Origin: Chloroflexota bacterium
Lineage (GTDB): Bacteria; Chloroflexota; Limnocylindria; Limnocylindrales; CSP1-4
Direction of reading: 5' to 3'
DNA length: 50,096 nt
NCBI GenBank assembly: GCA_003153755.1
Contig: PMBG01000138.1
Coordinates: 18,139 to 68,234 of the forward strand
This document shows, piece by piece, positions 1-8,310 of the stretch. The notes under the pieces are model-generated. The model saw only the letters and a program-made list of their open reading frames with translations, had not been told where the DNA came from and did not search any database. Made by a program: the position numbers and the translations under genes. Position 1 is the stretch's first letter, and each line of letters starts with the position of its first letter.

Positions 1-672
1 CCGCACGGCGGCGGCGGTCCGGGCGCCGGGCCGGTTGGAGTGGGGGAGCGGTTGCTGCCGTTCCTCCCGTCCCCGCGGGTGCTGCGCGAGCGTGACGGAC
101 GCGGATTCCGGCTGGAGCGGCCGCATGAGCGGCCGTCGAGCATCGGCCGTGTCAGAGGCTTCGCGGGCAGCACCGGCGTCCTCGTCCGCGCCTACGCGTA
201 CATCAGGGCGCACGGTGCCGCAGGTCTGTGCGAGGTGAGCGACGACGCGGTTCTCGCGGCCAACTACATGAAGGCACGGATCGGCGGGCTGCTCGACGTT
301 CCCTTCACGCGGCCGTGCATGCATGAGTTCGTGGCGTCCTCGACGACGCTCAAGGCCGAGACCGGGATAAGGACGCTGGATGTCGCCAAGCGCCTCATCG
401 ACTACGGATATCACCCGCCCACGATCTACTTCCCGCTCACGGTCGACGAGGCGCTACTCATCGAGCCTACAGAGACGGAGTCGCGCGAAGTGATGGATGC
501 CTTCGTCGAGGCGCTGGGGCAGGTCGTAGCCGAGGCGCACACCGATCCCGAATTGCTCCATTCGGCTCCTCACGGAACCCCCGTCCGTCGATTGGATGAG
601 GCAACCGCGGCACGGCAGCCCAACCTCCGGTGGCGTGCCATGACCGGCAGCCAGACGCCCTGTCCGGACTGA
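1..672 (+). CDS. gcvPB: Glycine dehydrogenase (decarboxylating) subunit 2, P-protein C-terminal part (5' end outside window)
   Basis: The frame is open from base 1, so this is the last 223 residues of a protein that starts upstream; the family is usually about 480-500 residues. The first visible residues (PHGGGGPGAGPVGV) are the glycine-rich stretch just after the PLP-binding lysine of GcvP, so that lysine lies a few residues outside the window. Further on are the family blocks DYGYHPPTIYFPL and EPTETES. The P-protein decarboxylates glycine with PLP and passes the aminomethyl group to the lipoyl H-protein in the cytoplasm. A separate subunit 2 implies gcvPA upstream. The stop codon lies just before the promoter of the next gene, so this ends an upstream transcription unit. 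Confidence 0.93.
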   Translation, partial: PHGGGGPGAGPVGVGERLLPFLPSPRVLRERDGRGFRLERPHERPSSIGRVRGFAGSTGVLVRAYAYIRAHGAAGLCEVSDDAVLAANYMKARIGGLLDVPFTRPCMHEFVASSTTLKAETGIRTLDVAKRLIDYGYHPPTIYFPLTVDEALLIEPTETESREVMDAFVEALGQVVAEAHTDPELLHSAPHGTPVRRLDEATAARQPNLRWRAMTGSQTPCPD

Positions 673-682
673 GTTGGAGCGT

Positions 683-713
683 TTGACACCCCGACAGTGC
701 CTGGGCCTATAGT
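683..713 (+). promoter_or_regulatory. Sigma-70-type promoter of the first receptor gene
   Basis: TTGACA at 683-688 and TATAGT at 708-713 are separated by 19 bases; CTATAG at 707-712 would give 18. The block is closely related to the one at 3070-3098 upstream of the paralogous receptor gene: both share TTTGACACC, GTGCCTGGGC, ATAGTA and a following GCAGCC. The conservation, more than the spacing, supports a real promoter duplicated with the gene. Confidence 0.6.
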
Positions 714-844
714 AGAGCCGGTGGCAGCCGGGACCGCCCGTGGCCGTTCCAGGAAAGCGTCGATTGCCGAGCACTCCTGCTGGACGGCGATGCCGCAAGC
801 GCCAGCTTCGGGCGCTGGCTCTTTCTCTGCATGGAGGCGTGTCG

Positions 845-2650
845 GTGACTAGACGTCTGGTCGGCCTGGTGGCTGCGGTTTGCCTGGTCGTCGGCGCATG
901 CTCACCTTCGACCGCCACGCCCCGACCTACCGGATTGACTGTCCCGACGATCGGCCCGGCCGCGTCCGATGGGACCGTCAGCTCGTCGCCCGCAGTCACT
1001 CATGCCCAGCTGACCGGGACCTCCTACAAGGCCGTCGCCCCGACCAAGACGGGCGGGACGGTCACTCTTGCAGAATGGCGCTACCCCTCGACGGTCAACC
1101 CGTACTTCGCGCTGAACGCGTGGGAGGCGGAGATCAACGCGAGTATGTTCGACGGCCTTGTCCGCGTGAGCCCCGACCTCAAGTACGTCCCGGATCTCGC
1201 CAACAGTGTTCCGACGCTCGAGAACGGCGGCGTCGTTCCCAACGGCCCCGGAATGGACGTCACCTGGCAGCTGCGCCTCGGAATGAAATGGTCCGACGGC
1301 CAGCCCATCAACTGCGACGACCTGAAGGCGACGTGGCTTTGGATCATGGATCCGGGCACCACGCGGCTTACCAACGGGACTGTTGGGTGGCGAGACGTCA
1401 GCGGGATCGATGGCGGCACGGGCAACGTGTGCGTGATGCACTTCAGCCACATCTACGAGGGATACCTCACGCTGGTTTCGGCAGTGTTGCCGGCGCACTA
1501 CCTGTCCACGGCCGCTCCAAAGGACGCGGCGGCGAAGCTCTATCCGATGACCAATCCCGCCGCCGGCGTATACAGCGGCCCTTACATTCCGGCGAGCGCC
1601 AAGCCGGCAACTTCCATAACGTTGAAGCCAAATCCGAACTGGTCGACGATCAGCGGCCACCTGCCATATCTCGACGGGATCAACTGGAAGTTCTACGGCG
1701 CCGCGGACACGCTCATCGCCGGTTTCAAGACCGGCGACTTCGACCTGGGGCAAGGACTCACGAATCTCGACATCCCGGCGGTATCGAGCCTCGACCAGAA
1801 CCAGGTCTCGATCAAGAGCTCACTCACGTACGAGTTGCAGGCCTTCAATAACGCGTCGTTCAAGACCAAGTTCGGTGCCGACGCGAGAACGATCATTCGG
1901 GCCGTCATGACGGCCACCGATCGGAAGCAGATCGCGAACGGCCCTCTCGCGGGAAATGTGACCGTCGACGGCAACTTCGTGTCCCCTCTGGCGTGGTTCT
2001 ACAAGTCCGAAGCGGACACGACTACGCCGGATAGCGTCACGGCCTCCACGGTCCTGGCGAATGCCGGATTTGCCCGGAACAAGGACGGTTTCCTCGAGAA
2101 GAACGGCAAGACTCTCGAGCTCAACTACTGCACCACCACTCGACAGCTCCGAGTCGACGTTCTCAAGCTCGTCCAGTCCCAGCTTCACGACATCGGGATC
2201 AAGGTAAACATCTACCCGAAGCCGCCGACCGACGTGTTTAGCGCAGCCGGGGCGCTGAAGCCGCTGACGCCATGCAGCCTGTACCAGGGCAACTACGACG
2301 TGGCGGAGTTCTCGCTCGTCTCCCCGATCGATCCGCTGAGCGGCTACTCCACCTACCACTCGAGCGAAACGCCCGAGGTCGACTCGCGAGCCGGCCAGAA
2401 TGTCACCCGGGTGAACCTGGCGCCGTTGGACGCCGCGTACGACGGGGTCCGGTCGAGCGTTGATTTCGACAGCGTCCGCGACGCGATGTACAAGGTTCAG
2501 GACCTATACAGCTCGGACCAGAACAGTTACGAGCTCCCGCTGTACTTCCTCAAGGACGTCTGGCTGGTAGCTCCGAGACTGCACAACTTCACCGGCAACC
2601 CGACCGCGGCGGGCGCCGAATGGAACATCGGCGACTGGTGGGTGGGCTGA
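845..2650 (+). CDS. Extracellular solute-binding lipoprotein, family 5 (peptide/nickel ABC receptor), copy 1
   Basis: This 601-residue SBP_bac_5-type receptor should capture a peptide or similar ligand outside the membrane for an Opp/Dpp-type importer. GTG at 845 is chosen because GGAGG at 833-837 lies 7 bases upstream and it begins a compact signal peptide with lipobox VGAC (Cys19); in-frame GTG at 839 and starts further upstream (740) are less likely. A Ser/Thr/Pro-rich linker follows, then the mature domain opening with GGTVTLAEW and containing GMKWSDGQPINCDD. The product has the same length as the next gene's product and aligns with it throughout. It has its own promoter and no adjacent permease, so it may be a second receptor for the downstream importer. 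The ligand cannot be told from sequence. Confidence 0.88.
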   Translation: MTRRLVGLVAAVCLVVGACSPSTATPRPTGLTVPTIGPAASDGTVSSSPAVTHAQLTGTSYKAVAPTKTGGTVTLAEWRYPSTVNPYFALNAWEAEINASMFDGLVRVSPDLKYVPDLANSVPTLENGGVVPNGPGMDVTWQLRLGMKWSDGQPINCDDLKATWLWIMDPGTTRLTNGTVGWRDVSGIDGGTGNVCVMHFSHIYEGYLTLVSAVLPAHYLSTAAPKDAAAKLYPMTNPAAGVYSGPYIPASAKPATSITLKPNPNWSTISGHLPYLDGINWKFYGAADTLIAGFKTGDFDLGQGLTNLDIPAVSSLDQNQVSIKSSLTYELQAFNNASFKTKFGADARTIIRAVMTATDRKQIANGPLAGNVTVDGNFVSPLAWFYKSEADTTTPDSVTASTVLANAGFARNKDGFLEKNGKTLELNYCTTTRQLRVDVLKLVQSQLHDIGIKVNIYPKPPTDVFSAAGALKPLTPCSLYQGNYDVAEFSLVSPIDPLSGYSTYHSSETPEVDSRAGQNVTRVNLAPLDAAYDGVRSSVDFDSVRDAMYKVQDLYSSDQNSYELPLYFLKDVWLVAPRLHNFTGNPTAAGAEWNIGDWWVG

Positions 2651-3053
2651 CACAGGTCGGCATCCGAGCGCGGCGCCCGCCTTCCAACCCCAAGATCCAG
2701 AGGAAGCCGTGGACCGCCCCCCCGGCGCGGAATGCGCCTCCCATCGCCCCTGCCCGATAGGCCGGTGGAATTCGGCCGGGCTCGGCCTGGTGCTTCGCGG
2801 GTCTGACGCCCGGCACGCCCCCAGCCGGCCGTCTCGCACGGGCTCTCCAGCAATCGCACGATGAGCGACTGTCAAGTTCGGCTGAGCGACTGATTCGTGG
2901 CGAGAATCGAACGAATTGGCGTAATTTCGGCGGGAAACAATGCGTTAACGCTTCCGCAGGGCTCAGATTGGGAAACTAACCGCAGGATGGAACTTCTATG
3001 CACTCCGGGACGTTTAGCCGGTCGTTGATCTGATAGGCCTGGGGAAACGAATA

Positions 3054-3065
3054 GCCCTATAGGGC
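3054..3065. promoter_or_regulatory. 12-base perfect palindrome just upstream of the -35 box (operator candidate)
   Basis: GCCCTATAGGGC is a perfect inverted repeat ending 4 bases before the TTGACA of the second receptor promoter. Such a position suits a dimeric transcription factor. No equivalent palindrome lies at the same place upstream of the first receptor gene, so the two promoters may be regulated differently. A regulatory role is inferred from position and symmetry only. Confidence 0.4.
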
Positions 3066-3069
3066 ACGT

Positions 3070-3098
3070 TTGACACCCTGCCGGTGCCTGGGCATAGT
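3070..3098 (+). promoter_or_regulatory. Sigma-70-type promoter of the second receptor gene
   Basis: TTGACA at 3070-3075 and CATAGT at 3093-3098 are separated by the optimal 17 bases. The block is homologous to 683-713, and the similarity runs into the transcribed leader (GCAGCC and a later GCCCGT). The shorter spacer compared with copy 1 may make this the stronger of the two. Confidence 0.65.
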
Positions 3099-3233
3099 AA
3101 AGGTCAGTAGCAGCCCAACAAATGCCCGTAGCCCAGTGCGTATCGATTCGATGGACCGGCTTTTCGTTGGAGGGCGACATGTCGAAGGCCCCAGCCTCGG
3201 CAGTTGGGTTGTACTCGTTAGGGAGGCGATTTC

Positions 3234-5039
3234 ATGAGTAAACGTCTGCTCGGTCTGTTCTCAGTTGCCGTGCTGATTGCCGGCGCGTGCTCGTCGTCGT
3301 CGACGACCGCTTCGCCGGCTGCCAGCACAGGGCCGGTTGTGACGCCCGTCCCGACTCCGGTCGCGTCGCCCACGGGCCTTTCCGTTGCCCTCACCGGCAG
3401 CACTTACAAGGCCACCACCCCCACCAAGACGGGTGGCACGCTTGTTCTCGCCGAGTGGCAGTTCCCCGACACGGTCAACCCGTACTACGCGCAGGCCGAG
3501 ACCGACATCGAAGTCTCCGGCAGCATGTTCGACAGCCTGCTTAACGTGACCCAGGACCTCAAGTACGTCCCGAACCTCGCCACGAACATCCCGACCGTTG
3601 AGAACGGCGGAGTTGTCATCAAGGGCGCCGGCATGGACGTGACCTGGAACCTCAAGCCGGGCATGAAGTGGTCCGATGGCCAGCCCATCAACTGCGATGA
3701 CATCAAGGCGACGTGGACATGGATCATGGACAAGGACAACACCGGCCTCGCGGGCGGCACCATCGGCTGGGAAGACATCACCGGCGTTGACGGCGGTACC
3801 GGCACGAACTGCGTGATGCACTTCTCCAAGCCGTACGAGGGCTACCTGAACCTCGTTGCCCCGCTCCTTCCGGCTCACTACCTCACCACCGTCCCGGTCA
3901 AGGACGCGGTGACCAAGCTGTACCCGCTCGACAACCTCAAGAGCGGCGTCTACAGCGGCTCGTACATCCCGGACAGCCTGACCACCGACGCGCAGGTCAC
4001 CCTGCTGCCGAACGCCAACTGGGCCACCATCGGCGGGCATGCCCCGTATCTGGACAAGCTCGTTTGGAAGTACTACGGCAGCGCCGAAGCCATGATCGCC
4101 GGCTTCAAGGCGGGCGAGTATGACCTGGGCCAGGACATGAACGACGCCGACATCCCGGCTCTCGCTGCCATCGATCAGTCGCAGGTCGCGGCTCACGACT
4201 CGCTGCAGTACGAGCTCCACGCCTTCAACAACGCCGCCTTCACCTCCAAGTTCGGTGCTGTCGACGCTGTCACAGTCATCAAGGCCATCAAGATGGCGAC
4301 CGACCGCAAGGCCATCGCCAACGGTCCCCTCGCCGGCAACGTCACGGTCAGCAACAACTTCATCTCGCCGCTGACCTGGTACTACAAGAAGCCGGTCAGT
4401 GCCACCACTGACGCCGATCCGGCCGGGGCCCTCAAGCTCCTCACCGACGCCGGCTGGGTCAAGGGCTCCGACGGCTTCCTCGCCAAGAACGGCAAGACCC
4501 TCGAGATCAACTACTGCACCACCACTCGAGCAGTTCGCGTGGATACCCTCAAGATCGTCGCCGGCCAGCTCAAGGCGATCGGCATCAAGGCCAACGTCGC
4601 CTCCAAGCCGTCCTCGGACGTCTTTGGTGGCTGGAACGACACCAAGGCCGACACTCAGTGCAACCTCCAGCACGGCAACTTCGACGTTGCTGAGTTCGCG
4701 TACGTCTCCCCGCTCGATCCGCTCGGTGGCTACAACGTGTACCACTCCAGCGGCATCCCGGATCTGCCGCCTCACAACGGCCAGAACGTGACGCGAATCA
4801 ACCTCTCCACCATCGACCAGGCCTACGACACCGTCCTGCATAGCGTCGACTTCGTCGCCGTGCGCGACGCCATGTGGACCATCCAGGACATCTACACCTC
4901 GTCCGCGAACACCTACGAGCTGCCGCTGTACAACCGCAAGGACGTGTGGCTCGTCAGCCCGAAGGTTCAGAACTTCACCGGCAACCCCACAACCTCAGCC
5001 GCCGAATGGAACATCGGCGACTTCTGGATCAAGGGGTAG
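3234..5039 (+). CDS. Extracellular solute-binding lipoprotein, family 5, copy 2
   Basis: This 601-residue receptor is paralogous to the product of 845-2650, with long shared blocks such as GMKWSDGQPINCDD, LPAHYL and AEWNIGD. ATG at 3234 follows GGGAGG and starts a signal peptide with lipobox AGAC (Cys19), so the mature protein should be lipid-anchored outside the membrane. Codon choice is more uniform and more strongly C-ending than in copy 1, suggesting high expression. It is followed by a strong hairpin and then the permease genes, so it is the likely main receptor of this importer. The ligand is unknown; peptides are the default for the family. Confidence 0.9.
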   Translation: MSKRLLGLFSVAVLIAGACSSSSTTASPAASTGPVVTPVPTPVASPTGLSVALTGSTYKATTPTKTGGTLVLAEWQFPDTVNPYYAQAETDIEVSGSMFDSLLNVTQDLKYVPNLATNIPTVENGGVVIKGAGMDVTWNLKPGMKWSDGQPINCDDIKATWTWIMDKDNTGLAGGTIGWEDITGVDGGTGTNCVMHFSKPYEGYLNLVAPLLPAHYLTTVPVKDAVTKLYPLDNLKSGVYSGSYIPDSLTTDAQVTLLPNANWATIGGHAPYLDKLVWKYYGSAEAMIAGFKAGEYDLGQDMNDADIPALAAIDQSQVAAHDSLQYELHAFNNAAFTSKFGAVDAVTVIKAIKMATDRKAIANGPLAGNVTVSNNFISPLTWYYKKPVSATTDADPAGALKLLTDAGWVKGSDGFLAKNGKTLEINYCTTTRAVRVDTLKIVAGQLKAIGIKANVASKPSSDVFGGWNDTKADTQCNLQHGNFDVAEFAYVSPLDPLGGYNVYHSSGIPDLPPHNGQNVTRINLSTIDQAYDTVLHSVDFVAVRDAMWTIQDIYTSSANTYELPLYNRKDVWLVSPKVQNFTGNPTTSAAEWNIGDFWIKG

Positions 5040-5090
5040 TACAACAACGGCTGATCTGACGATCGGTCGCTGTAACTAGGTCGCCAATTC

Positions 5091-5123
5091 GAGGGCGACG
5101 AGCCCACGTGGCTCGTCGCCCTC
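5091..5123 (+). terminator. 14-bp perfect stem-loop between receptor and permease genes
   Basis: Bases 5091-5104 (GAGGGCGACGAGCC) pair perfectly with 5110-5123 around the 5-base loop CACGT. No run of T follows, so it is more likely a partial terminator or mRNA-stabilising element than a full stop. This placement is typical where the receptor must outnumber the membrane complex. Similar elements follow the other two receptor genes (11584-11612 and 19952-19984). Confidence 0.6.
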
Positions 5124-5144
5124 TTGCACACACGGGCGAGATTG

Positions 5145-6245
5145 ATGATCAAGTACATAGTCCGGCGGCTCATACAGGCGATCCCTGTTCTGATAGGGAT
5201 CACCGTGATTGTCTTCGTTCTGATGCATCTGCAGGCGGGAAACCCCACCGACAGATTCGCCCAGAACCCTAGGGTCACCGTCGAACAGATCGAAGCCTTC
5301 AAGCATCGTTGGGGACTCGACGACCCGCTCTGGCTTCAGTACTTCAAATGGCTGGGCGTATGGGGCGACAAGGGCATCCTCAACTTCCTCCCGGGCGGCA
5401 CGCTGAACATATTCGGTCTGGCCCTCAATCTGCCAGGCGGCGACAACGGCATGCTCCACGGTGACCTTGGGTTCTCGATCACCGACGGCCGGACCGTGAC
5501 GACTGTCATCTCCGAGCGCGTCCTGCCGACTGCCATCCTCGCGGGGACGGCTTACGTCATATGGATCACGATTGCGTTCCTGGCCGGGATCTATGCGGCA
5601 GTGAAGCGGTACGGCTTCTTCGACTCGGCGCTGACCGTCTTCAATTACATCTTCTTTTCGATGCCCACCTTCTGGCTGGGGCTTCTGCTCATCACTTTCT
5701 TCACGCAGGGGGATCCACTGAAATGGTTCCCGGTCGGAGGAATGTGGGACACGCGCACGGTGCCGGAGTTCGCATCGGGCAGCTACTGGGCATTTGCGGG
5801 GTCCCATCCGATCGACGCGCTTCTCGATCTTTCGCGTCATCTAGCCCTGCCGGTGCTCACGCTGGTCCTTGTTAGTGTCGCCGGCGACTCGAGATTTATC
5901 CGGTCGAGCATGCTGGACTCACTGAATCAGGACTACGTCAAGACGGCTCGCGCAAAGGGTGTGTCGGAGCGGCGAGTCGTTCTGCACCACGCTCTCCGCA
6001 ACGCACTTCTTCCGGTCGTGACGAATGTCGCCCTGGAGATTCCGATCATATTTGGTGGCGCCATCGCCACCGAGACCGTCTTCTCGTGGCCCGGCATGGG
6101 GCGCCTGTTCATCGAGGCGGTGGGGCACGCCGACTATCCGGTGTTGATGGGTATTCTGCTCATCACATCGCTGCTGGTGGTTCTGGCCAACCTGCTCGCC
6201 GATATCCTGTACGCGGTGGTCGACCCCCGCGTGAAGTACGACTGA
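5145..6245 (+). CDS. ABC importer permease, DppB/OppB type
   Basis: This 366-residue inner-membrane permease forms half of the membrane channel of the first importer. ATG at 5145 gives MIKYIVRRLIQAIPVL, the usual start of DppB proteins with the first membrane helix at about residues 9-29; an in-frame TTG at 5124 is less likely because it falls directly after the hairpin. The loop after helix 1 is long, as in the family. The cytoplasmic coupling motif (EAA loop) is DYVKTARAKGVSERRV near residues 263-278. No strong ribosome binding site is seen. It is followed after 10 bases by its DppC-type partner. Confidence 0.92.
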   Translation: MIKYIVRRLIQAIPVLIGITVIVFVLMHLQAGNPTDRFAQNPRVTVEQIEAFKHRWGLDDPLWLQYFKWLGVWGDKGILNFLPGGTLNIFGLALNLPGGDNGMLHGDLGFSITDGRTVTTVISERVLPTAILAGTAYVIWITIAFLAGIYAAVKRYGFFDSALTVFNYIFFSMPTFWLGLLLITFFTQGDPLKWFPVGGMWDTRTVPEFASGSYWAFAGSHPIDALLDLSRHLALPVLTLVLVSVAGDSRFIRSSMLDSLNQDYVKTARAKGVSERRVVLHHALRNALLPVVTNVALEIPIIFGGAIATETVFSWPGMGRLFIEAVGHADYPVLMGILLITSLLVVLANLLADILYAVVDPRVKYD

Positions 6246-6255
6246 GGACCTGCGC

Positions 6256-7227
6256 GTGGACCCCCGCATTGAAGACGTCGAGTTGCCGCCGCCGGGCGGC
6301 CCGACCGCAGACTACGAGGTAGCGCTGGTTTCACTCAACCAGTGGCAGCTCGCGTGGCGGCGATTCAAGAAGCACAAGCTGGCGTTGTTTGGAGCCGCCT
6401 TGTTCCTGGCGATGATTGTCATCGCGATCGTCGGGCCGCTGTTTCTCCCGTACGATCCATCGTTCGTGCCGTCGTTCGATTCGCCGTTTTGCGAAGGAAG
6501 TCAGACGGTGAAGGCCTTCAGCGGTTGTCCGCCGCTGACCCCGGGCCACCCTCTGGGCACCACCGGCCGTCTGAGGCTTGATCTGCTGGTCCTCGTTGTG
6601 AACGGGGCGCGTGTGTCGCTGATCGTCGGTATCGGCGCGGCCCTCATCTCGACAATCATCGGCACGATCGTGGGAGCCGTTGCAGGCTTCTTCGGCGGTC
6701 TGGTCGACAACCTGCTCATGCGCGTCGTGGACGTGATCCTGAGCATCCCGCTTCTCTTCGTAGTGATCTGGCTGTCAAAGGTGGTCGGCAACGGGGACTG
6801 GCGAGTCATCCTGCTGGTCTTCTCGTTCCTGGGATGGGCCGGCCTCGCGCGGCTTGTCCGGAGCCTCTTCTTGAGCCTGCGAACCGAAGTCTTCGTGGAT
6901 GCGGCCAGGGCAGTCGGCGTCAGCGATACCCGGATAATCTTCCGGCACATCCTCCCGAACGCCATGAGCCCGATCATCGTGTCCACGACACTGGCCGTTG
7001 CCGGTTTCATCATCACCGAGGCTTTCGTGAGCTTCGTGGGCTACGGCGTCGACCCGGCGGTGACGCCCACGTGGGGCAACATCCTCACGGGCGGCCAGGA
7101 ATTCGTCGGCCAGGGCAACTGGTGGTGGACCTTCTTCCCGGGCGTAGCCATCGTCATCACAGTTCTCGGCATCAACTTCATGGGCGACGGACTCCGTGAC
7201 GCCCTCGACCCGAGGAGCCGCGAGTGA
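6256..7227 (+). CDS. ABC importer permease, DppC/OppC type
   Basis: This 323-residue protein is the second permease of the first importer. It starts with GTG after GAGG. It has the N-terminal cytoplasmic segment and first helix of DppC proteins, followed by an extracytoplasmic loop and the HPLGT block. The EAA coupling motif is FVDAARAVGVSDTRI near residues 212-226. The loop carries two cysteines (CEGSQTVKAFSGC) that could form a disulfide. The usual GTDxxGRD sequence is altered to GTTGRLRLD. Its stop overlaps the next start (GTGA at 7224). Confidence 0.92.
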   Translation: MDPRIEDVELPPPGGPTADYEVALVSLNQWQLAWRRFKKHKLALFGAALFLAMIVIAIVGPLFLPYDPSFVPSFDSPFCEGSQTVKAFSGCPPLTPGHPLGTTGRLRLDLLVLVVNGARVSLIVGIGAALISTIIGTIVGAVAGFFGGLVDNLLMRVVDVILSIPLLFVVIWLSKVVGNGDWRVILLVFSFLGWAGLARLVRSLFLSLRTEVFVDAARAVGVSDTRIIFRHILPNAMSPIIVSTTLAVAGFIITEAFVSFVGYGVDPAVTPTWGNILTGGQEFVGQGNWWWTFFPGVAIVITVLGINFMGDGLRDALDPRSRE

Positions 7228-8309
7228 CCACCCAGAACATGACCAACATCGGGGGAGCGCCGGCCCAGCAGGCCGATGAGCCGCTTCTCGACGTGCGCGG
7301 TTTGCGCACCTACTTCCACGTGATGGACGGCACCGTGAAGGCCGTTGACGGGGTGGACTTCTCCATTCCGCGGGGCGGCACGGTGGGCCTGGTGGGTGAG
7401 TCGGGATGCGGAAAGAGCGTCACGGCACACTCGATCATGCGCCTCATCGATATTCCGCCCGGCGAGATCGCCGGCGGGCAGATCATGTTCGACGGCCGTG
7501 ACTTGCTTCAGCTTCCGATGAAGGAGATGCGCAAGGTACGTGGCGGCGAGATCGCGATGATCTTCCAGGAGCCGATGACGAGCCTGAACCCGGTCTTCAC
7601 GATCGGCGACCAGATCTCCGAAGCCGTGTCGCTGCACAGCGACGTGAGCAAGAAGGAGGCTCGCAACCGGGCAGTCGAGGCGTTGACGCTGGTGGGCGTC
7701 TCGGCGCCCGAGCGGCGTGTCAAGCAGTATCCGCACGAGCTTTCGGGCGGCATGAGGCAGCGCGCGATGATCGCCATGGCGCTCTCGTGCAATCCGAAGC
7801 TCCTGATCGCGGACGAGCCGACCACGGCACTCGACGTGACGATCCAGGCCCAGATCCTCGAGCTGATCAAGGAGCTTCAGGCCCGAACCGGCACGGCGCT
7901 TCTCCTGATCACCCACGACCTGGCGGTCGTCGCCGAGACTGTCGAGACGATCGCCGTGATGTACGCGGGCCGTATCGTGGAGACCGGCAAGGTGGACCAG
8001 GTTCTACTCTCGCCTCAACACCCGTACACGCAAGGACTGCTGAGTTCGATCCCCGGCGTGAAGAAGCGAGGCGAGGCCCTGTCCGTCATCAAGGGCGTGG
8101 TGCCGAACCCGTTCCGGATGCCACCCGGCTGCAAGTTCGAGCCTCGATGCCCGTACTCCTGGGACAAATGCGCGTTGAGCGAGCCGGACTTGCTGCCCGC
8201 CGCCAGCGGCGCCGTGTCCCGCTGCTTCCTGCACGCACCAGAAGGAGCCTCACGCCGCCTTGAGTTCGAGAAGGCAGTGGCGGCGACAATGGAAGGCATG
8301 GTCGGCTGA
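7224..8309 (+). CDS. ABC importer ATP-binding protein, DppD/OppD type
   Basis: This 361-residue cytoplasmic ATPase powers the first importer together with the next gene product. It has Walker A GESGCGKS near residue 57, signature LSGGMRQRAMIAMAL near 173, Walker [13 protein letters not shown] near 193 and a switch histidine in LLITHDLAVV. The C-terminal oligopeptide-transporter extension is present, with its conserved cysteines (CKFEPRCPYSWDKC and a later RCFLHAP). The GTG start overlaps the permease stop by 4 bases, so translation is coupled. Confidence 0.94.
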   Translation: MTTQNMTNIGGAPAQQADEPLLDVRGLRTYFHVMDGTVKAVDGVDFSIPRGGTVGLVGESGCGKSVTAHSIMRLIDIPPGEIAGGQIMFDGRDLLQLPMKEMRKVRGGEIAMIFQEPMTSLNPVFTIGDQISEAVSLHSDVSKKEARNRAVEALTLVGVSAPERRVKQYPHELSGGMRQRAMIAMALSCNPKLLIADEPTTALDVTIQAQILELIKELQARTGTALLLITHDLAVVAETVETIAVMYAGRIVETGKVDQVLLSPQHPYTQGLLSSIPGVKKRGEALSVIKGVVPNPFRMPPGCKFEPRCPYSWDKCALSEPDLLPAASGAVSRCFLHAPEGASRRLEFEKAVAATMEGMVG

Positions 8310-8310
8310 G

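Larger units (their letters stand above)
2651..3233. other. 583-base intergenic region between paralogous receptor genes
   Basis: I find no convincing gene here. The first 200 bases are very G+C-rich and the stretch around 2870-3060 is noticeably richer in A+T. It contains a direct repeat GAGCGACTG (about 2863 and 2884), a 10-base palindrome GCGTTAACGC (2942-2951), a 12-base palindrome GCCCTATAGGGC (3054-3065) and the promoter at 3070-3098. A 5' leader of about 130 bases follows, which partly resembles the leader of the first receptor gene. The small open frames on the minus strand lack a ribosome binding site and recognisable content. Confidence 0.6.
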
